Below, piece by piece: positions 9,344 to 14,514 of a stretch of 14,514 nt of DNA; position 1 is the stretch's first letter, and every line of letters begins with the position of its first letter. Below the pieces are notes generated by a model that was not told where the DNA came from, did not search any database, and saw only the letters and a program-made list of their open reading frames with translations. Position numbers and translations under genes: made by a program. The stretch is from positions 1 to 14,514 of the forward strand of contig SDUX01000069.1 in NCBI GenBank assembly GCA_008729055.1, read 5' to 3'. The DNA is from Pyropia haitanensis. Its lineage: Eukaryota; Rhodophyta; Bangiophyceae; Bangiales; Bangiaceae.

Positions 9344-9482
9344 ACTTTCGCGTGTACAGCAATGCAGCACGCGCTCCGGCGGCCGAATTGGCTCGCATCC
9401 TTTATTCCAGCCATACATCCGCCCGCTCGACGTCCGAGGTTCCACCCGCACCGTCGTGCATGGGGTGGTTGGCCGACCCGTT
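9311..9482 (+). repeat. Module B, second 172-bp internal repeat of the monomer
   Basis: Direct duplicate of module A. Hand alignment of 9139-9303 with 9311-9475 gives 19 mismatches in 165 positions and no gap. Similarity stops after GTTGGCCG at 9475, where B continues ACCCGTTTG and A continues into the next CCC array. Because A and B differ at fixed positions in all copies, the duplication is older than the spread of the 689-bp unit. Confidence 0.92.
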
Positions 9483-9532
9483 TGTTGGCGCGTCCGTTGG
9501 ATGCAACGAGTGTTTTGTGGAGCGCCGGTTTC

Positions 9533-9568
9533 CACGTGTCAATTTTGTGGAATGGTTTTTGCCACGTG
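9533..9568. promoter_or_regulatory. Paired CACGTG (E-box/G-box type) sites, 30 bp apart
   Basis: CACGTG occurs at 9533-9538 and 9563-9568. The 30-bp spacing is about three helical turns, so both sites face the same side of the DNA. CACGTG is the core bound by bHLH and bZIP factors in eukaryotes, and by Cbf1/CDEI-type proteins in yeasts. Binding here is only a possibility. The pair is kept in most copies but lost in copy 8. Confidence 0.45.
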
Positions 9569-9579
9569 GGGGTCCCCAC
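9566..9579. other. GTGGGG/CCCCAC near-palindrome overlapping a CACGTG
   Basis: Six-base inverted arms (9566-9571 and 9574-9579) around a central GT. It shares its first three bases with the second CACGTG. The spacer is too short for a relaxed RNA loop unless the innermost pair opens, so it is better seen as a DNA palindrome. Copies 2, 3, 7 and 11 have lost one or two bases in it. Confidence 0.6.
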
Positions 9580-9606
9580 AGCCAGGCGTGACGGTCGGCG
9601 ACAAAA

Positions 9607-9648
9607 GTTCCGCCCTCACACCGTCCACGCCAGTGTGACGGGCGGAAC
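9607..9648 (+). other. 42-nt inverted repeat, 15-bp stem hairpin
   Basis: Left arm GTTCCGCCCTCACAC (9607-9621) pairs with right arm GTGTGACGGGCGGAAC (9633-9648, close to 9632), leaving one unpaired C in the right arm and a loop of about 11 nt. It recurs intact at 599, 1285, 5522, 10296, 10985, 11674, 12363, 13052, 13741 and 14428 among others. It is absent or broken in copies 3, 5 and 6. It is not followed by a T run, so it does not look like an intrinsic terminator. Confidence 0.8.
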
Positions 9649-9683
9649 GCGCAGTGGACAGTTTGGGTGGCGGGGCGCACTTT

Positions 9684-9691
9684 GTGGCCAC
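9684..9691. other. GTGGCCAC palindrome
   Basis: An 8-bp perfect palindrome. Its right half also pairs with CAGTGG at 9652-9657 (CCACTG at 9688-9693), giving a weak 6-bp stem across a G-rich interval. It is preserved even in the damaged copies 5, 6 and 7. Confidence 0.5.
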
Positions 9692-9714
9692 TGTTGGACG
9701 ACTTTCTGGCGACT

Positions 9715-9724
9715 TTCACGTGAA
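9715..9724. promoter_or_regulatory. TTCACGTGAA palindrome, third CACGTG of the monomer
   Basis: A 10-bp perfect palindrome centred on CACGTG, followed by ATTTTCTTTGCAG. It resembles the first box (CACGTGTCAATTTT), which suggests a shared origin, though at an offset of 184 rather than 172 bp. It is lost in copies 9 and 10. Confidence 0.45.
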
Positions 9725-9738
9725 TTTTCTTTGCAGTT

Positions 9739-10427
9739 ATGGAAACTTCTTGCCCCCAATTGGCCATTTGTGTCCCAATTTGGCCCCCTTTTTGCCCCCT
9801 TTTTGCCCACTTCTTACCCACTTCCTACCCACTTTTGCCCACTTTTGCCCACTTTTGCCCACTTTTGTGTCTACAGCGATGCTGCACACCATCCGGCGGC
9901 CGAATTGGCGCGCATACTTCGTTCCAGCCATAGATCCACCCGCTTGATGTCCGAGGTTCCACCCGCACGGTCGTGCATGCGGTGGTTGGCCGCTTCTCAC
10001 CCACTTTTGCCCACTGTTGCCCACTTTTGCCCACTTTCGCGTGTACAGCAATGCAGCACGCGCTCCGGCGGCCGAATTGGCTCGCATCCTTTATTCCAGC
10101 CATACATCCGCCCGCTCGACGTCCGAGGTTCCACCCGCACCGTCGTGCATGGGGTGGTTGGCCGACCCGTTTGTTGGCGCGTCCGTTGGATGCAACGAGT
10201 GTTTTGTGGAGCGCCGGTTTCCACGTGTCAATTTTGTGGAATGGTTTTTGCCACGTGGGGGTCCCCACAGCCAGGCGTGACGGTCGGCGACAAAAGTTCC
10301 GCCCTCACACCGTCCACGCCAGTGTGACGGGCGGAACGCGCAGTGGACAGTTTGGGTGGCGGGGCGCACTTTGTGGCCACTGTTGGACGACTTTCTGGCG
10401 ACTTTCACGTGAATTTTCTTTGCAGTT
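9739..10427 (+). repeat. Satellite copy 15 (689 bp), identical to copy 14
   Basis: No difference from copy 14 was found on reading. All internal blocks lie at +689. Confidence 0.96.
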
Positions 10428-11116
10428 ATGGAAACTTCTTGCCCCCAATTGGCCATTTGTGTCCCAATTTGGCCCCCTTTTTGCCCCCTTTTTGCCCACT
10501 TCTTACCCACTTCCTACCCACTTTTGCCCACTTTTGCCCACTTTTGCCCACTTTTGTGTCTACAGCGATGCTGCACACCATCCGGCGGCCGAATTGGCGC
10601 GCATACTTCGTTCCAGCCATAGATCCACCCGCTTGATGTCCGAGGTTCCACCCGCACGGTCGTGCATGCGGTGGTTGGCCGCTTCTCACCCACTTTTGCC
10701 CACTGTTGCCCACTTTTGCCCACTTTCGCGTGTACAGCAATGCAGCACGCGCTCCGGCGGCCGAATTGGCTCGCATCCTTTATTCCAGCCATACATCCGC
10801 CCGCTCGACGTCCGAGGTTCCACCCGCACCGTCGTGCATGGGGTGGTTGGCCGACCCGTTTGTTGGCGCGTCCGTTGGATGCAACGAGTGTTTTGTGGAG
10901 CGCCGGTTTCCACGTGTCAATTTTGTGGAATGGTTTTTGCCACGTGGGGGTCCCCACAGCCAGGCGTGACGGTCGGCGACAAAAGTTCCGCCCTCACACC
11001 GTCCACGCCAGTGTGACGGGCGGAACGCGCAGTGGACAGTTTGGGTGGCGGGGCGCACTTTGTGGCCACTGTTGGACGACTTTCTGGCGACTTTCACGTG
11101 AATTTTCTTTGCAGTT
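10428..11116 (+). repeat. Satellite copy 16 (689 bp), identical to copy 14
   Basis: No difference from copy 14 was found on reading. The hairpin lies at 10985-11026. Confidence 0.96.
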
Positions 11117-11805
11117 ATGGAAACTTCTTGCCCCCAATTGGCCATTTGTGTCCCAATTTGGCCCCCTTTTTGCCCCCTTTTTGCCCACTTCTTACCCACT
11201 TCCTACCCACTTTTGCCCACTTTTGCCCACTTTTGCCCACTTTTGTGTCTACAGCGATGCTGCACACCATCCGGCGGCCGAATTGGCGCGCATACTTCGT
11301 TCCAGCCATAGATCCACCCGCTTGATGTCCGAGGTTCCACCCGCACGGTCGTGCATGCGGTGGTTGGCCGCTTCTCACCCACTTTTGCCCACTGTTGCCC
11401 ACTTTTGCCCACTTTCGCGTGTACAGCAATGCAGCACGCGCTCCGGCGGCCGAATTGGCTCGCATCCTTTATTCCAGCCATACATCCGCCCGCTCGACGT
11501 CCGAGGTTCCACCCGCACCGTCGTGCATGGGGTGGTTGGCCGACCCGTTTGTTGGCGCGTCCGTTGGATGCAACGAGTGTTTTGTGGAGCGCCGGTTTCC
11601 ACGTGTCAATTTTGTGGAATGGTTTTTGCCACGTGGGGGTCCCCACAGCCAGGCGTGACGGTCGGCGACAAAAGTTCCGCCCTCACACCGTCCACGCCAG
11701 TGTGACGGGCGGAACGCGCAGTGGACAGTTTGGGTGGCGGGGCGCACTTTGTGGCCACTGTTGGACGACTTTCTGGCGACTTTCACGTGAATTTTCTTTG
11801 CAGTT
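11117..11805 (+). repeat. Satellite copy 17 (689 bp), identical to copy 14
   Basis: No difference from copy 14 was found on reading. The hairpin lies at 11674-11715. Confidence 0.96.
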
Positions 11806-12494
11806 ATGGAAACTTCTTGCCCCCAATTGGCCATTTGTGTCCCAATTTGGCCCCCTTTTTGCCCCCTTTTTGCCCACTTCTTACCCACTTCCTACCCACT
11901 TTTGCCCACTTTTGCCCACTTTTGCCCACTTTTGTGTCTACAGCGATGCTGCACACCATCCGGCGGCCGAATTGGCGCGCATACTTCGTTCCAGCCATAG
12001 ATCCACCCGCTTGATGTCCGAGGTTCCACCCGCACGGTCGTGCATGCGGTGGTTGGCCGCTTCTCACCCACTTTTGCCCACTGTTGCCCACTTTTGCCCA
12101 CTTTCGCGTGTACAGCAATGCAGCACGCGCTCCGGCGGCCGAATTGGCTCGCATCCTTTATTCCAGCCATACATCCGCCCGCTCGACGTCCGAGGTTCCA
12201 CCCGCACCGTCGTGCATGGGGTGGTTGGCCGACCCGTTTGTTGGCGCGTCCGTTGGATGCAACGAGTGTTTTGTGGAGCGCCGGTTTCCACGTGTCAATT
12301 TTGTGGAATGGTTTTTGCCACGTGGGGGTCCCCACAGCCAGGCGTGACGGTCGGCGACAAAAGTTCCGCCCTCACACCGTCCACGCCAGTGTGACGGGCG
12401 GAACGCGCAGTGGACAGTTTGGGTGGCGGGGCGCACTTTGTGGCCACTGTTGGACGACTTTCTGGCGACTTTCACGTGAATTTTCTTTGCAGTT
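11806..12494 (+). repeat. Satellite copy 18 (689 bp), identical to copy 14
   Basis: No difference from copy 14 was found on reading. The hairpin lies at 12363-12404. Confidence 0.96.
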
Positions 12495-13183
12495 ATGGAA
12501 ACTTCTTGCCCCCAATTGGCCATTTGTGTCCCAATTTGGCCCCCTTTTTGCCCCCTTTTTGCCCACTTCTTACCCACTTCCTACCCACTTTTGCCCACTT
12601 TTGCCCACTTTTGCCCACTTTTGTGTCTACAGCGATGCTGCACACCATCCGGCGGCCGAATTGGCGCGCATACTTCGTTCCAGCCATAGATCCACCCGCT
12701 TGATGTCCGAGGTTCCACCCGCACGGTCGTGCATGCGGTGGTTGGCCGCTTCTCACCCACTTTTGCCCACTGTTGCCCACTTTTGCCCACTTTCGCGTGT
12801 ACAGCAATGCAGCACGCGCTCCGGCGGCCGAATTGGCTCGCATCCTTTATTCCAGCCATACATCCGCCCGCTCGACGTCCGAGGTTCCACCCGCACCGTC
12901 GTGCATGGGGTGGTTGGCCGACCCGTTTGTTGGCGCGTCCGTTGGATGCAACGAGTGTTTTGTGGAGCGCCGGTTTCCACGTGTCAATTTTGTGGAATGG
13001 TTTTTGCCACGTGGGGGTCCCCACAGCCAGGCGTGACGGTCGGCGACAAAAGTTCCGCCCTCACACCGTCCACGCCAGTGTGACGGGCGGAACGCGCAGT
13101 GGACAGTTTGGGTGGCGGGGCGCACTTTGTGGCCACTGTTGGACGACTTTCTGGCGACTTTCACGTGAATTTTCTTTGCAGTT
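12495..13183 (+). repeat. Satellite copy 19 (689 bp), identical to copy 14
   Basis: No difference from copy 14 was found on reading. This is the last copy of the fully uniform block. Confidence 0.96.
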
Positions 13184-13872
13184 ATGGAAACTTCTTGCCC
13201 CCAATTGGCCATTTGTGTCCCAATTTGGCCCCCTTTTTGCCCCCTTTTTGCCCACTTCTTACCCACTTCCTACCCACTTTTGCCCACTTTTGCCCACTTT
13301 TGCCCACTTTTGTGTCTACAGCGATGCTGCACACCATCCGGCGGCCGAATTGGCGCGCATACTTCGTTCCAGCCATAGATCCACCCGCTTGATGTCCGAG
13401 GTTCCACCCGCACGGTCGTGCATGCGGTGGTTGGCCGCTTCTCACCCACTTTTGCCCACTGTTGCCCACTTTTGCCCACTTTCGCGTGTACAGCAATGCT
13501 GCACGCGCTCCGGCGGCCGAATTCGCTCGCATCCTTTATTCCAGCCATACATCCGCCCGCTCGACGTCCGAGGTTCCACCCGCACCGTCGTGCATGGGGT
13601 GGTTGGCCGACCCGTTTGTTGGCGCGTCCGTTGGATGCAACGAGTGTTTTGTGGAGCGCCGGTTTCCACGTGTCAATTTTGTGGAATGGTTTTTGCCACG
13701 TGGGGGTCCCCACAGCCAGGCGTGACGGTCGGCGACAAAAGTTCCGCCCTCACACCGTCCACGCCAGTGTGACGGGCGGAACGCGCAGTGGACAGTTTGG
13801 GTGGCGGGGCGCACTTTGTGGCCACTGTTGGACGACTTTCTGGCGACTTTCACGTGAATTTTCTTTGCAGTT
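13184..13872 (+). repeat. Satellite copy 20 (689 bp), two substitutions in module B
   Basis: Same length as the uniform copies. Two base changes were seen in module B: A to T at 13500 (CAATGCTGCACG) and G to C at 13524, which creates GAATTC at 13519-13524. Confidence 0.95.
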
Positions 13873-14514
13873 ATGGAAACTTCTTGCCCCCAATTGGCCA
13901 TTTGTGTCCCAATTTGGCCCCCTTTTTGCCCCCTTTTTGCCCACTTCTTACCCACTTCCTACCCACTTTTGCCCACTTTTGCCCACTTTTGCCCACTTTT
14001 GCGTCTACAGCGATGCTGCACACCATCCGGCGGCCGAATTGGCGCGCATACTTCGTTCCAGCCATAGATCCACCCGCTCGATGTCCGAGGTTCCACCCGC
14101 ACGGTCGTGCATGCGGTGGTTGGCCGCTTCTCACCCACTTTTGCCCACTGTTGCCCACTTTTGCCCACTTTCGCGTGTACAGCAATGCGCACGCGCTCCG
14201 GCGGCCGAATTCGCTCGCATCCTTTATTCCAGCCATACATCCGCCCGCTCGACGTCCGAGGTTCCACCCGCACCGTCGTGCATGGGGTGGTTGGCCGACC
14301 CGTTTGTTGGCGCGTCCGTTGGATGCAACGAGTGTTTTGTGGAGCGCCGGTTTCCACGTGTCAATTTTGTGGAATGTTTTTGCCACGTGGGGGTCCCCAC
14401 AGCCAGGCGTGACGGTCGGCGACAAAAGTTCCGCCCTCACACCGTCCACGCCAGTGTGACGGGCGGAACGCGCAGTGGACAGTTTGGGGTGGCGGGGCGC
14501 ACTTTGTGGCCACT
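13873..14514 (+). repeat. Satellite copy 21, partial (642 bp), cut by the window end
   Basis: Variation returns. Module A has GCGTCTACAG and CTCGATG in place of GTGTCTACAG and TTGATG. Module B lacks one base (CAATGCGCACG) and has GAATTC at 14207-14212. One G is missing in GGAATGTTTTTG and one extra G is present in TTTGGGGTGG. The hairpin is intact at 14428-14469. The copy stops just after GTGGCCAC. Confidence 0.95.

Larger units (their letters stand above)
9050..9738 (+). repeat. Satellite copy 14 (689 bp), reference monomer
   Basis: This copy is used as the reference for the sub-features below because it is identical in length and content to the next five. Order: CCAATTGG palindrome, two CCCCC/TTTTTG blocks, two CCCACTT blocks of 11 bp, module A, module B, two CACGTG boxes, near-palindrome, 42-nt hairpin, GTGGCCAC palindrome, third CACGTG, and a pyrimidine run ending TTTGCAG. 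Confidence 0.97.
1..14514. repeat. 689-bp satellite, tandem array of about 21 units
   Basis: The whole window is a direct tandem repeat. The landmark ATGGAAAC recurs at 45, 731, 1417, 2239, 3022, 3759, 5035, 5644, 6313, 6997, 7682, 8365, 9050, 9739, 10428, 11117, 11806, 12495, 13184 and 13873. The last seven intervals are exactly 689 bp. One copy near 4378 has lost the landmark. No unique sequence lies between copies and the array reaches both window ends, so its true length is unknown. No family is recognised. The structure suggests eukaryotic satellite DNA or a spacer repeat, by inference only. No transcript or protein role can be supported. Confidence 0.97.

Noticed and set aside
7611..9638. 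675-codon open reading frame
   Set aside because: It crosses three repeat copies, changes frame relative to the monomer at each one, overlaps long frames on both strands and has no recognisable domain. It exists only because the repeat has few stop codons.
9585..9648. H-type pseudoknot formed by the hairpin and its upstream arm
   Set aside because: The order of the arms is right, but the linker that would have to cross the 11-bp first stem is about one nucleotide, so both stems cannot form fully together. I treat them as alternatives.
9607..9648. Rho-independent terminator
   Set aside because: The stem is GC-rich but is followed by GCGCAGTGG with no T run, and no gene lies upstream.
9284..10327. 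347-codon frame recurring every 689 bp
   Set aside because: The same protein is read in six consecutive copies, each overlapping the next in a different frame. It is a consequence of exact repetition, not a gene family.
1..14514. Transposon or retroelement array
   Set aside because: No terminal inverted repeats, LTR ends, target-site duplications or transposase/reverse-transcriptase motifs were seen. Copies abut directly.
1..14514. tRNA, rRNA or Pol III gene inside the monomer
   Set aside because: No cloverleaf, rRNA core segment or convincing A/B box pair was recognised on either strand by reading. This does not exclude an rDNA spacer location.

Overview
The window is one continuous head-to-tail satellite array. 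I find no protein-coding gene, RNA gene or mobile element in it. The unit is 689 bp: seven consecutive copies from 9050 to 13872 are exactly that length. Twenty copies plus a partial copy at each end account for all 14,514 bases. The organism cannot be named. A long, CpG-rich, GC-rich tandem array with no genes fits eukaryotic heterochromatin, a subtelomere, a centromere or an rDNA spacer. That is an inference from architecture, not a match to a known family.

The monomer is composite, described here on the copy at 9050-9738. It opens with a CCAATTGG palindrome and a C-rich tract, followed by two direct repeats, module A (9139-9310) and module B (9311-9482). These are offset by exactly 172 bp without gaps and match at 146 of 165 positions by hand alignment. 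Each module starts with four CCC runs separated by 7-nt spacers, so the minus strand carries a G-quadruplex motif twice per monomer. The rest (9483-9738) is not duplicated. It carries two CACGTG boxes 30 bp apart, a GTGGGG/CCCCAC near-palindrome, a 42-nt hairpin with a 15-bp stem, a GTGGCCAC palindrome and a third CACGTG inside a 10-bp palindrome. The monomer length is almost exactly four times 172.

Layout: positions 1-1416 hold two near-normal copies. Positions 1417-5643 hold damaged copies with a 135-bp partial duplication, scrambled modules, deletions and fine-scale patchwork. Positions 5644-9049 hold five copies of 669-685 bp with many small indels and shared linked variants. Positions 8661 to about 13499 are identical at every 689-bp step as far as I could compare. 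Positions 13500-14514 start to vary again and share an EcoRI-site variant with the far left end. The window starts and ends at nearly the same phase of the unit, only 2 bases short of closing.

Long open frames exist in several frames on both strands, but they result from a GC-rich repeat with few stops. Because 689 leaves remainder 2 on division by 3, each frame shifts at every copy, so I annotate none as genes. The main open question is whether the damaged left half is true array-edge decay and the uniform right half true homogenisation, or whether both are long-read assembly artefacts.
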